DNA of 34,408 nucleotides from Spirochaetota bacterium (GTDB lineage Bacteria > Spirochaetota > UBA4802 > UBA5550). The notes beneath the pieces are model-generated. The model saw only the letters and a list, made by a program, of their open reading frames with translations. It was not told the DNA's origin and made no database searches. The stretch's first letter is position 1. Every line of letters starts with the position of its first letter. Positions 1 to 8,760 of this stretch are shown one piece after another. The stretch covers positions 1-34,408 of the forward strand of contig WRGT01000054.1 in assembly GCA_009787025.1 (NCBI GenBank), in the 5' to 3' direction. The translations under genes were made by a program, and so were the position numbers.

Positions 1-189
1 GATATTTCTAACGAAGAAAGGTATGAAGCGGTAATTTTAAATTTTATTAAAGAATATCACAGGAGAGGATATTTTGATATTTACTGGGGTGTTAATGATA
101 CACTAACCTGCGACGAGCTTAGCCTGTTGGAAGATTCTGATAAAATACCAAGGGAAGAAAACTCAAAAGAGTATGTAATAAATTTTTAA
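1..189 (+). CDS. C-terminal end of an unrecognised protein (partial)
   Basis: An open frame runs from the first base of the window to a TAA at 187-189, giving the last 62 residues of a protein that starts upstream. The tail reads EYHRRGYFDIYWGVNDT and then an acidic stretch (ELSLLEDSDK). I do not recognise a family. The stop is followed within 15 bases by a perfect palindrome and then by repeat sequence, so the gene ends at the edge of a repeat-rich, IS-containing spacer. It is an open frame with a plausible amino-acid composition and no internal stop; function is unknown. Confidence 0.5.
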   Translation, partial: DISNEERYEAVILNFIKEYHRRGYFDIYWGVNDTLTCDELSLLEDSDKIPREENSKEYVINF

Positions 190-199
190 TTTGCAATAA

Positions 200-219
200 G
201 GGCACAAAATTTTGTGCCC
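200..219. repeat. 20-bp perfect palindrome
   Basis: GGGCACAAAATTTTGTGCCC is a perfect 20-bp palindrome starting 11 bases after the stop of the partial gene. There is no following T-run, so it is not a classical terminator. Together with the hairpin at 307-325 it resembles REP-type intergenic palindromes. Confidence 0.6.
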
Positions 220-238
220 CAACATAATCGTGACTACA

Positions 239-290
239 GGGGCTGTCTGATAAATAACACGCAGGCAATTGTATATGTTAAATATAAAAT
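239..290 (+). repeat. One end of a dispersed GGGGCTGTCTGATAA repeat (MITE-like)
   Basis: The sequence begins GGGGCTGTCTGATAAATAAC and continues CACGCAGGCAA...TATATGTTA. The same start, with about 45 bases of related sequence, occurs at 27477. Shorter matches to the terminal 20 bases occur at 24213, at 24448 (inverted), at 30815, at 30870 (inverted) and at 27692 (inverted). No matching inverted end is visible to the right before the IS remnant at 366, so this copy appears to be truncated. Confidence 0.65.
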
Positions 291-306
291 TTTGCGCATA
301 CCGTAG

Positions 307-325
307 GGGCGATTATTAATCGCCC
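307..325. repeat. Short perfect hairpin, REP-like
   Basis: GGGCGATT-ATT-AATCGCCC forms an 8-bp perfect stem with a 3-base loop. It lies in the non-coding repeat cluster between the small repeat at 239 and the IS end at 366. There is no T-run. It looks like a dispersed intergenic palindrome, not a terminator. Confidence 0.5.
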
Positions 326-365
326 GCAATTAAAACACAACCCGCAACCATACACCAACACACAG

Positions 366-830
366 TGACGTGACCCCAGAAAGTTGTACATATTTAAGCA
401 ACCAATTAAGATTGAATTCTGTATTGAACAGGACTCAAACCATTTAATTTTACTTTAATCCTCCTAATTATTCCAATCGTCCATGTACTCTTTCAACTCA
501 CTAATAAAATGTTCCATACTTTCAAATTTATTCAAATAAAAAAGTTCAGATTTTAAATGCCCAAAAAAATTCTCCATAACCGCATTATAGAAACAATTAC
601 CTTTCCTTGACATGCTTTGTATTATTTTATTTTCCCGTAACAGTTCCCTATACTTTTCCATCCGGTAATACCGTCCTTGACCGGAGTGAAGTATAGGTTA
701 TCATCTTTTGTTTTTCTTTCCAAACCTTTCTTTAACATTTTCAATACCATATCAAAAACAGGACGTCTGTTTATTTCATACGATATTATTTCTCCATTAT
801 ACAAAACCCATCACTCCTCCTATTTGCTCT
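366..830 (-). mobile_element. IS3-family element remnant (5'-truncated)
   Basis: The left boundary, about 366-390, contains the block TGACCCCAGAAAGTTGTACA, which resembles the terminal inverted repeat of IS150/IS3-group elements. It is followed directly by the 3' end of a transposase gene on the minus strand. No matching inverted terminus is visible to the right, around 800-880, so the transposase N-terminal half and the other end have been lost. The right limit given is approximate. Confidence 0.75.
406..806 (-). pseudogene. IS3-family transposase (OrfB, rve core) remnant with two frameshifts
   Basis: Three conceptual pieces read along the minus strand as the C-terminal half of an IS3 OrfB integrase-type transposase. 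They are YNGEIISYEINRRPVFDM (frame one), then EKYRELL...IIQSMSRKGNCFYNA and ENFFGHLKSE (frame two), then RRIKVKLNGLSPVQYRIQS before a stop at 406-408 (frame three). The joint near 680-700 looks like loss of one base where functional copies read a 'HSDQGWQY' block. The joint near 470 reads through a TAG after DDWNN. The last catalytic Glu region (ENFFGHLKSE) is present but the upstream catalytic Asp residues and the helix-turn-helix are missing. The gene is dead. Confidence 0.85.
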
Positions 831-884
831 CAATAAATATTTAAATTAACTGATAAAAATATTTTCTACATTGCAATATCTACT

Positions 885-1598
885 TTAATTATATGGTGCA
901 TCTGTCATTAACACCATTGTTTTCTCTTTATTCTTGTCATCAGCAGGAAATGTTACCTCAAGAGTATATTTTAAATTTCTTGGTGTTGCTTGAAATATCA
1001 GTTCCTTAATTCCATTATTATCTATAGCATCTTCTTTTACTATTAAACTTTTCCTGTATATTAACTCACCATTATCATCATATCCGGATAATGTATATTT
1101 CTCATCCTCCGAATATGTTCCGGCTTCCATCGCTAACCGCACCTTCATTGTAGGAACTTCTTTCGGGATCCAAATCTTCTCTCCTGCATAAAATATTATT
1201 TGATGAGGGTCTTCATATCCTCTATAACCAGGTCCGTATTTTGATGAGTCATAAATTGCATACTTGTGATTGCCAATATGTATTTGTCTCTTTACCTTCT
1301 TTCCATACTTATCCGATTCCGTATGCATCCATGAATTATTACTGTCTTCCAATATCTTCCTTGCCCACTCTATTGGCGGTTTTAATCCATGCTTATCTGC
1401 GATCCTTGCCAAACTGTCTTCTTCTAATATCTTATAGTAATATTCTCTATTTTTTATTTTTTCTAAATTAGTATTTTTTTTAAATTCTTCATTATCAGTT
1501 GTTATTGACTTTATCGCTTCTTTCTTATCACATACACAAGATAATAAAAACAGTTGAGCAAACAATAAAATCCATATCAAATTTTTTAAATAATTCAT
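885..1598 (-). CDS. Lipoprotein with LysM-like domain, related to polymorphic-toxin/T6SS accessory LysM proteins
   Basis: A 237-residue protein with a type II signal peptide (LKNLIWILLFAQLFLLSC, lipobox LLSC) and so probably membrane-anchored. Residues about 50-150 have the pattern of an expanded LysM domain: YYKILEEDSLARIADKHGL, an insert with DSNNSW and charged residues, then HQIIFYAGEKIWIPKE. This long-insert LysM form is seen next to type VI secretion and polymorphic toxin genes. The C-terminal 90 residues (VRLAMEAGTYSEDEKYTLSG...) look like a small beta domain often found after it. I chose ATG at 1598 over the TTG six bases upstream because AGGAG lies 7 nt before the ATG but almost touches the TTG. 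It stands alone beside an IS remnant, which suggests an accessory gene. No toxin or immunity partner is visible. Confidence 0.6.
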   Translation of the reverse strand: MNYLKNLIWILLFAQLFLLSCVCDKKEAIKSITTDNEEFKKNTNLEKIKNREYYYKILEEDSLARIADKHGLKPPIEWARKILEDSNNSWMHTESDKYGKKVKRQIHIGNHKYAIYDSSKYGPGYRGYEDPHQIIFYAGEKIWIPKEVPTMKVRLAMEAGTYSEDEKYTLSGYDDNGELIYRKSLIVKEDAIDNNGIKELIFQATPRNLKYTLEVTFPADDKNKEKTMVLMTDAPYN

Positions 1599-1604
1599 AT
1601 TCAA

Positions 1605-2006
1605 GCTCCTTTCTCTTTATTAGATATCAACAAAATTTTTCGTCAAGCAGTTCACATTCTTCATTCATTTTCTCTCGCATTTTGCCTCGGTCTATTAAAA
1701 AGATGTGGGGTCAGAGCCTCTATTTGTAATTTGTACATTGTAATTTGTAATTTGTATTAAAAAAATTTATGAATATTATGTATCTTTTCATTAAAAAATT
1801 GTTCTTACTTATTTATAGAGTGGCGTATATAATAAATAAAAATAGTTGCTAAATATGAATAAAGTGCTATTTGTGTACAAAATTAATGATTTCATTATTC
1901 CTTAGTAGAATTAAAAACAAAAAAGTTTTATTTATAATAAATGAGATTATTTTATTATAAGATAGTATTAAACTTAAACATTTCAAAGAGGATAAACAGG
2001 TAAAAA
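1605..2006. other. 402-bp non-coding stretch between LysM lipoprotein and M23 peptidase genes
   Basis: AT-rich spacer between divergent genes. It contains GGGGTCAGAGCC at 1707-1718; the core of this motif recurs at 27524 and in full at 27577. It also contains a low-complexity direct repeat built from TTTGTAATTTGTA units (1722-1757). The rest is AT-rich with no open frame that I would call. An AGAGG/AGG-type ribosome site precedes the ATG at 2007. Confidence 0.6.
1722..1757. repeat. Degenerate direct repeat of TTTGTAA/ATTTGTA units
   Basis: The stretch is made of TTTGTAATTTGTACATTG followed by TAATTTGTAATTTGTA, a short run of imperfect 7-10 base direct repeats right after the GGGGTCAGAGCC motif. 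It is non-coding. Confidence 0.55.
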
Positions 2007-3008
2007 ATGAAATTTGAAATAAGGGATTACAAAAACAGATTAACACGAAGATTATATGAAAAATTTTTCATGTTTAAAAAAAGAAGTGAAAAGTTTTGGA
2101 ACAGGTTTGTTGAGAAGGGTCATGAAAAGATGACTATAATGTTTATTCCTCATGATGAAAAAAAGATCGTCAATTTTCAAATATCTAAATTTATCATAAT
2201 GTTTTTTATCAGCCTGTTTGTCTTCATTATTATAACATCATCATACGCAGTAATAAAAAATAAAGCAGAAGAGGATGAGGTAAAAAAACAGCTTCTTTCA
2301 TATAGAGGTATTAAGGCTGATCTTGTTAAATATGAGCAGCTGACAAATGAAATATCAAATATTATAGAAGTTCTCAAACCTGAAATAGAGAGTATATATC
2401 AACTTTCATCGGATACGGAAGAGATAGGCGATCTATGGTCGTACAATGACTCTGATATTGACGGGATTGATATACTCATCAAAAATAAAAAGATTATCTC
2501 TGATGATATATATTCAATAAAAAAGATCCAAACGGATTTAACTAATACTACAAATATTATTAAGACAGTTGAAAATTTTATAAATGAAAGAAACAGGGTT
2601 ATGAATCAGATGCCTTCATTGATCCCAAATCCGGGACATATAACATCCCTCTTCGGATGGAGAAGATCGCCGTTTGGCCACGGAAGAGATTTTCATACAG
2701 GTATTGATATTGCAGCTTCACCCGGTACAGCAATACATTCAACTGCGCCGGGCTGTGTTGTGTTTGCAGGATGGATGGGAGGATATGGTAAAGCTGTTAA
2801 GATTAAGCATAAATACGGCTATGAAACAATCTATGCCCATATGAGCGGAATTAATGTTGGAGTTAATACTACTCAGACTATAAAAGCCGGAACAGTAGTG
2901 GGCTTTGTCGGTATGACCGGTAATGCAACGGGAAATCACTGTCATTATGAAATCAGACTTGGAGATGTAGCCATTAATCCTTATCCATATATGAGCAGGA
3001 TGTGGTAA
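2007..3008 (+). CDS. Membrane-anchored M23 (LytM-type) peptidase
   Basis: A 333-residue protein that probably cleaves peptide cross-links in peptidoglycan or regulates amidases. A basic cytoplasmic N-terminus of about 60 residues includes the IPHDEKKIVNFQIS block typical of spirochaete M23 proteins. A transmembrane helix (about residues 62-85, FIIMFFISLFVFIIITSSYA) follows, then a polar, coiled-coil-prone stalk (about 88-205), then the LytM domain (about 215-330). Zinc ligands are intact: H230-x3-D234 (FHTGID) and H311-x-H313 (NHCHYE). The linker GHITSLFGWRRSPFG is the usual lead-in to the fold. The gene lies 73 bp upstream of the giant SprA-like gene in the same direction, so the two may be co-transcribed. 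The intact metal site argues for an active enzyme. Confidence 0.9.
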   Translation: MKFEIRDYKNRLTRRLYEKFFMFKKRSEKFWNRFVEKGHEKMTIMFIPHDEKKIVNFQISKFIIMFFISLFVFIIITSSYAVIKNKAEEDEVKKQLLSYRGIKADLVKYEQLTNEISNIIEVLKPEIESIYQLSSDTEEIGDLWSYNDSDIDGIDILIKNKKIISDDIYSIKKIQTDLTNTTNIIKTVENFINERNRVMNQMPSLIPNPGHITSLFGWRRSPFGHGRDFHTGIDIAASPGTAIHSTAPGCVVFAGWMGGYGKAVKIKHKYGYETIYAHMSGINVGVNTTQTIKAGTVVGFVGMTGNATGNHCHYEIRLGDVAINPYPYMSRMW

Positions 3009-3081
3009 TATTTTTATTGCCCAGTTTATAGCAATATTCTACAATCGGCTGTTAAAATGAATTATTAATAACAGCAGATAA

Positions 3082-6000
3082 ATGTATAGAATATTTATAA
3101 TTTACGCCTCAGCGATTATTGTGATAACAGCATCTATCTATTATGCTGTAGGGCAAAACAATGCAGCCTCAAAAGGAAAAATGACTCAATTCCTTAACCA
3201 AAAGGCTGAAAAAAACCAGCCTGTTAAAAAAACCGATAATAACAATAACGGCAAATCTTTCCTCCCTGATGAGACTGATACTGATATAGATGCTTTTTTT
3301 AAAAATAACGACTGGGCTGAATATGTAACAGATTATCAATACAATGAGCATATAGCTCGAGTTAAAGAAGGTAACATATACTCAGATGATATGGTCAATA
3401 TAAATGCCCTTGGTTCAATTAAGATGAATCTTAAATATGGAGAGTCCTTTTTTACAAATAGTAAGTATAAACAGTATGATGAAGACAAACCAGAATCCAG
3501 AATAATAACTCCCGGTTTTCTTCCCGAACAGATTATTCAATTACATGTAGATGGTACTATCGGCGACAGGATTACCGTATATATTGATCATGACAGCAGA
3601 AGAAAAGAAAATCGCTATATCATGAATTATAAGGCTGTCTCGGATAAAGAGGTTATAAGAGAGATAAATGTTGGAGAGATAGATATAAAGTTTAATCATT
3701 CAAAATATGCTGTTTATGACAATACCGATGCAAAAGGACTTGGAGCAGATTTTACAATAAGAAAGGGTAATTTACTATTTAAGGCATTTGGAAGTATAGC
3801 CCGCGGAGAGACTGCCTTAGAGTATTTTAGAGGGAACTCATCTCCGGGTGAGATGACAATCTTAGATTATCAGTACGTTAGAGGGACCTATTACCAGCTT
3901 GAACCATTTCTCAGATATGACGGAGTAAATACTATACCATCTCTTAGCGCAGCCCGTTCAAGTGTAGCTATGACATCTAATCTGATATCTGCCGGATTTG
4001 ATCCTGCTAACTATACGCTCAATCCGGTCAATATCTTAGCGTCAGGCTTTGAACTATACATTGATAATCAGAATCCTTATACTAACAATAATGCCATTAT
4101 CCTTCCATTTGATGGAGGCTACTATACAAAAATGGTAAACGGCAGCGATTACACTATTAATTTCACCACAGGCGTTATTCAGTTTCTAAAAAGTATTCCT
4201 GAAAATTCCAGAATATTTGCGGTATATAAAAGAAACGGCGGAACATTAGATCCTTGCGCTGTCTATCCGGGACCCGATATCTTTAATGACAGGATTTTTG
4301 TTTTTATTAAATATGGATACTCAATCAATGAAGATGCCATACCATGGGAAGATAAAAACAAAGATGGCAAGATCAATCTTGACGTATATGAAATAAGGTC
4401 TGTCTATTCACTTGGCGCTAAAAACATACTTGCTTCGGATTTTTCTTTGAATTTTTATGAAGATAATCAGATAATGCAGAAAGACATTATAACTAAATTA
4501 GGAAAGTATAAATTGGACCTTGTTGACGGGAACGTATCATTTTATACAAGAGAACCGTATAAATCACTCCTTTCTGCATTAAATGCTTCAAAGATATACA
4601 ATGAGATAAAAATTACAGATGCCTATCTATACTCAAAGTTCAAAATGTCTTCTTACTATTATTCTGAGGCAAGATTCTTTAAACTAAAATATAATAACTT
4701 AATTGAAAACAGCGTGCGCATCAAGGTTGATGAAAAGGATCTGTCTTCATCTCTTTACAGCGTAGATCATGAATCCGGTTTTGTATCGTTTTCTAATTTT
4801 GATAATCCTGTAATAAGTTCGGATACAAGAATTGAAATCAAGTATGAATATCTTCCCTTTGGCTCGACTGCAGAAAAATTTATAGGCGGAGTACGCGCAG
4901 ATTATGATATAAACAAGAGTTTGAGGATTGGAGGCAGTTTTCTCCTTTCAAGGGACGGAAGAATGGATGTTATCCCTGAGGCAGGGAGAGAGGGAGGACA
5001 AACCCTTATGTTTGAGGGTGATGCATCGCTAAAATTAAATCCCGGCAGGATTGCCGATCTATATAACATCTTTGCAGATAAGAAAAAGAAAACTATTCCT
5101 GCAGAGTTCTCTGCTTACGGTGAATATGCAAGGAGCTATACCGACACAAATACATTCGGTAAAGCCCTTATTGACAACATGGAAAACCCTGATGAAATAA
5201 TATCGGTCTCTCTATCTGAAAAAGACTGGATACTGTCGTCAATGCCTGCTTTATATAGTCAAAATAATCGAGGTACACTTTATTATAAATATTATAGAAG
5301 TTTAAGCTCTCTGGAAACTTTAAGAGGACCCGGATTTACGCCCCACGAGATAGACTACTCTGTAAAACCCGGACCTTATAATATTGCCATGGGTCATATA
5401 GACAATAATGATATTCTTGAGCAAAGCCAGCAGGTATCTCTTGCATTTGATTTCGATTTTACTTACGGCTCTGTTGTCACTGCCGTTACCAGACATTTAA
5501 CAGATACGGCTATTGATCTTTCAGGTATGCAGTATATTGAGGTGTGGGTTAAGTATGACGGAGGCGCAGGAGAGTCCGTCACTTTATCAATGGATATTGG
5601 AACTGTTAATGAAGATTCCGACGGAGACGGCATTCTTCATACGGAGGATCTTAACAGGAACGGTTACATAGATTCTAATCCTTCAACAGGGTATTCCGAA
5701 GATAGAGGATATGAATTTCATGGTAATAATTCCAATGGTAATAATTTTACGCGGGTAGGCAGCGGACCATGTTTAAACAGTACAACCTTAGGCGATGGAG
5801 TACTAAACACTGAGGATCTAAATGGGAATGGAGTGTTGGATACTATAGATAATGTTTATACTGTTAATTTAGGAACAATGAATCCAACCGGCGTGTGGGA
5901 AAAGAGAAGAATTTATATAAATTGGAGTACCTTAACGCCTGCTCAGATATTGACACTACAGCAGACAACAAGTATTAGACTCTATCTGGAAAAAGGAGTT

Positions 6001-8760
6001 GGAAACAGAGGAAGAGTCTCAATAGATACTCTTAAGATTATAAGTTCAAAATGGAAAAATCCTGAGCTCAATGGCAGTCCCATAGATAATTCCGACAGGA
6101 TTAAGATTACTCTTGTTAATTCTATTGATGACCCTGAGTATAAAAACGATTCTTTTTTAATACGTGAATCCGGTGTTTATAAGTCGCTTTATGGAAGCAG
6201 AAACATTGATGACATAAATATTGAAAGTGAAACAGCTCTTCAAATAGAATATAATATTCCAAATTCAGACAACAATGTCTCTATTCAGAGAAAATTTACA
6301 AAAGAGCTGGATATAAGATATTATAAGACAATGAGTATTTGGCTTAATGCCAGAAGTATTGACAGTACGAATGAAATTGGATTTGTAATAGGTTCATCCG
6401 GCAATGATTATATTGAATACAGGGTAAAACCGGATTTTCCGCCTATGGGGAATTGGAAAGAGCTAAAACTAAAACTGGCAGAAAACTCAAGCGGCTATAT
6501 AGAAAAATTTCATACGGAAGGAAATCCCGATTTAAAAAGAATAAAGTTTATAAAGGCTGTTATATATGGTTCCGGAACCAGCGGGAAAATCTGGTTAAAT
6601 GAAATATATGTATCCGAACCGGATAAACTCCGGGGTGATGCTTACTGGTATGAATTTGAACTTAATATATTACAGCCGCTCTTTAAAACAGACACAGGCG
6701 TTCCCGTTCTTTCAGATATGAATCTCCGATATATTAATAAGGGACACTCTTCGCAGTTTAATTCAATCAATAAAACAGTATCTAATATTAAAGAGAACTA
6801 CAATGAATTATTCGCATCAACAAATATATTCCCTAATTGGAATGTTAATGTAAATTATATAAATGAATTAAGCAGTACAGACAGTTTTAATGAAGAGGTT
6901 ATTGATATAAAAAGGGGCGATGCAAGGCGCGATTATTTAATGTTGAATTCGACTATAGCTTCGCAAGACAACCCGTATATTTCAGTCAGCTACTCTATAG
7001 ATAGAAATGAAAACTCCCATGAAGCTGCAACATCAGTTGGAGGTATAACAGGAATTGGATATATTGAAGATAAAATGAAGATCGTTCATTCTCCGACTAT
7101 TCTTTACAAACAGAGTTTTACTGATTTTTTATATGGAGATCTTCACTTGCGGATGATGCTTGATATGTCTTTCTCTCATAATAGAATTAATCGAGATTCC
7201 CTTTTGGGTGACAATACTGCTCTATCAACATCTATTCCATTGCAGGAAGCTGAAAAAACACAAAGTTCAAATGTTAAAATTGAGATGGAATATTCCAACT
7301 CTCTATTTTTTCTTAGACCAAAAATTAATACCTCCCTAAGTGAAATTGTACAATTAAAAGGGAGTGATAAATATAATGAAACAGGGGTTCTGAAAGATAT
7401 AAATGGAAATTTTCATCTCCCATATTTTTACGGAGATAATTCAAAATTATTAGAAAGGATTAACGGCGCTAATATTACTATAGGGTCTAAAGCATTTAAA
7501 TATTTATCTCCGGAATATTCTACGGATTTCAATTATCAGGAAAATGGTTTTAAAGATTATATAGACGATCAACCAATTAGTGAAGGATTTAATAGATACA
7601 AAAACAGCATGTCTAATCTATTAGCGGGGATTAAACTGCCGATCCATCTGGCGAAGATAAAAATTTTTGAGAATATAAAACATTTTCAGATTAATTATAA
7701 CCGCTCAGTCTATTTTGATGAGAAGGATGTCCCATTTGAAGGAGAGAATACAGGGTTATTTAATGAGAAGTATGGCGTAACGAATGTGCTGTCGAATTTC
7801 TCGCCTGCTGTATATGATTTATTCGGCAGATATCCGGGCTATTATTTTAAAGGAAGAGGAAATTCCGGAGCAGCCCGTGATTTTATATACAAAACGCTTA
7901 ACGATGATAAAATGACTAAAGGGATCAGCAATTCTAATGAATATAATAACTCTCTTAAACTTATGGATGGATTTACAACCGACCTGTCCGTTGATGCCGG
8001 CATTGTTGATGTTACCTGTTTTTGGAATATAAATCAGGTTTGTGAAAGGAGGAACATATTTGGTATCCCTAATCAGGTATTAATTATGGATACGGGAATC
8101 AATTTTGAATTTGATCTCTTAAAAATTTTTAAATTCGATTTTTTAAAAAAAGATAGCAGCAATGGTTCAACTTACTATTCGTCATTAATAAATATTGGAT
8201 TAAATGTCACAGACAGTATGCTTATTACCTATAATATCAATGAGAAAAAAATATCACCATCATGCGGAATAGTCTTTAAATGGAATAGAAACAGTCTGGG
8301 ATTTAAATATGAGTATGAATATAGAATAAAAACAAACAAAGAGTATATAAGTATAGACCTTAAAGAAAATGATAGAGATTATATTTATATTATGAATATG
8401 GAGGGGAATAATAAATTTATAGAGAGAGATTATGGTCACAGATTTATCTCTACATTTGAAACTGATGTAGTATGGCTGTATAATATATTCTCGAATTTTT
8501 ATCAGCTCACAAATACTCCTTTATTTTCTATAGAATATAAAATGGACATAAATAGATATGACTACTATAGAATAGTAGCGCCGGAACCATATGATCTTTT
8601 TATGCTGACATCAAAATTGACGCTTGACCTCCATAAAAATATACAGGGAGGAATCAGCGGAAGTTTAGCAATAGAAAATTTTAGAAACAGAGATGATAAT
8701 ACTATCAGCAGAGAAGTTTTCTCATACGAGATAGTAGGAAATATTTCATTTATTTTTTAA
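3082..8760 (+). CDS. Giant SprA-like outer-membrane beta protein
   Basis: A 1892-residue exported protein. The N-terminal hydrophobic segment (residues about 3-24) acts as a signal sequence or anchor, followed by a low-complexity K/N/Q linker. The body is beta-rich and its blocks resemble SprA, the type IX secretion translocon. They include LHVDGTIGDRITVYIDHD, EVIREINVGEIDIKF with GLGADFTIRKGNLLFKAFGS, repeated YTINFTTGVIQF / YSVDHESGFVSFSNF blocks, and a middle segment (IDNMENPDEIISVSL) near residue 700. Two Asp/Asn-rich Ca-type loops (DSDGDGILHTEDLNRNG near 844-860, DGVLNTEDLNGNGVLD near 905-920) add to the likeness. The protein ends in NISFIF, a terminal Phe as used by BAM-inserted barrels. 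It is shorter than SprA (usually over 2200 residues). No PorV or Gld proteins are in the window. The family call is from pattern, not from a search. No clear ribosome site precedes the ATG. Confidence 0.6.
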   Translation: MYRIFIIYASAIIVITASIYYAVGQNNAASKGKMTQFLNQKAEKNQPVKKTDNNNNGKSFLPDETDTDIDAFFKNNDWAEYVTDYQYNEHIARVKEGNIYSDDMVNINALGSIKMNLKYGESFFTNSKYKQYDEDKPESRIITPGFLPEQIIQLHVDGTIGDRITVYIDHDSRRKENRYIMNYKAVSDKEVIREINVGEIDIKFNHSKYAVYDNTDAKGLGADFTIRKGNLLFKAFGSIARGETALEYFRGNSSPGEMTILDYQYVRGTYYQLEPFLRYDGVNTIPSLSAARSSVAMTSNLISAGFDPANYTLNPVNILASGFELYIDNQNPYTNNNAIILPFDGGYYTKMVNGSDYTINFTTGVIQFLKSIPENSRIFAVYKRNGGTLDPCAVYPGPDIFNDRIFVFIKYGYSINEDAIPWEDKNKDGKINLDVYEIRSVYSLGAKNILASDFSLNFYEDNQIMQKDIITKLGKYKLDLVDGNVSFYTREPYKSLLSALNASKIYNEIKITDAYLYSKFKMSSYYYSEARFFKLKYNNLIENSVRIKVDEKDLSSSLYSVDHESGFVSFSNFDNPVISSDTRIEIKYEYLPFGSTAEKFIGGVRADYDINKSLRIGGSFLLSRDGRMDVIPEAGREGGQTLMFEGDASLKLNPGRIADLYNIFADKKKKTIPAEFSAYGEYARSYTDTNTFGKALIDNMENPDEIISVSLSEKDWILSSMPALYSQNNRGTLYYKYYRSLSSLETLRGPGFTPHEIDYSVKPGPYNIAMGHIDNNDILEQSQQVSLAFDFDFTYGSVVTAVTRHLTDTAIDLSGMQYIEVWVKYDGGAGESVTLSMDIGTVNEDSDGDGILHTEDLNRNGYIDSNPSTGYSEDRGYEFHGNNSNGNNFTRVGSGPCLNSTTLGDGVLNTEDLNGNGVLDTIDNVYTVNLGTMNPTGVWEKRRIYINWSTLTPAQILTLQQTTSIRLYLEKGVGNRGRVSIDTLKIISSKWKNPELNGSPIDNSDRIKITLVNSIDDPEYKNDSFLIRESGVYKSLYGSRNIDDINIESETALQIEYNIPNSDNNVSIQRKFTKELDIRYYKTMSIWLNARSIDSTNEIGFVIGSSGNDYIEYRVKPDFPPMGNWKELKLKLAENSSGYIEKFHTEGNPDLKRIKFIKAVIYGSGTSGKIWLNEIYVSEPDKLRGDAYWYEFELNILQPLFKTDTGVPVLSDMNLRYINKGHSSQFNSINKTVSNIKENYNELFASTNIFPNWNVNVNYINELSSTDSFNEEVIDIKRGDARRDYLMLNSTIASQDNPYISVSYSIDRNENSHEAATSVGGITGIGYIEDKMKIVHSPTILYKQSFTDFLYGDLHLRMMLDMSFSHNRINRDSLLGDNTALSTSIPLQEAEKTQSSNVKIEMEYSNSLFFLRPKINTSLSEIVQLKGSDKYNETGVLKDINGNFHLPYFYGDNSKLLERINGANITIGSKAFKYLSPEYSTDFNYQENGFKDYIDDQPISEGFNRYKNSMSNLLAGIKLPIHLAKIKIFENIKHFQINYNRSVYFDEKDVPFEGENTGLFNEKYGVTNVLSNFSPAVYDLFGRYPGYYFKGRGNSGAARDFIYKTLNDDKMTKGISNSNEYNNSLKLMDGFTTDLSVDAGIVDVTCFWNINQVCERRNIFGIPNQVLIMDTGINFEFDLLKIFKFDFLKKDSSNGSTYYSSLINIGLNVTDSMLITYNINEKKISPSCGIVFKWNRNSLGFKYEYEYRIKTNKEYISIDLKENDRDYIYIMNMEGNNKFIERDYGHRFISTFETDVVWLYNIFSNFYQLTNTPLFSIEYKMDINRYDYYRIVAPEPYDLFMLTSKLTLDLHKNIQGGISGSLAIENFRNRDDNTISREVFSYEIVGNISFIF

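Noticed and set aside
200-219. Terminator for the partial gene at the left edge
   Set aside because: It is a perfect palindrome with no loop and no T-run; it fits better with the neighbouring repeat cluster.
464-804. Two short minus-strand ORFs read as independent genes
   Set aside because: Both are pieces of one IS3 transposase in different frames, joined by single-base changes; neither has a plausible start.
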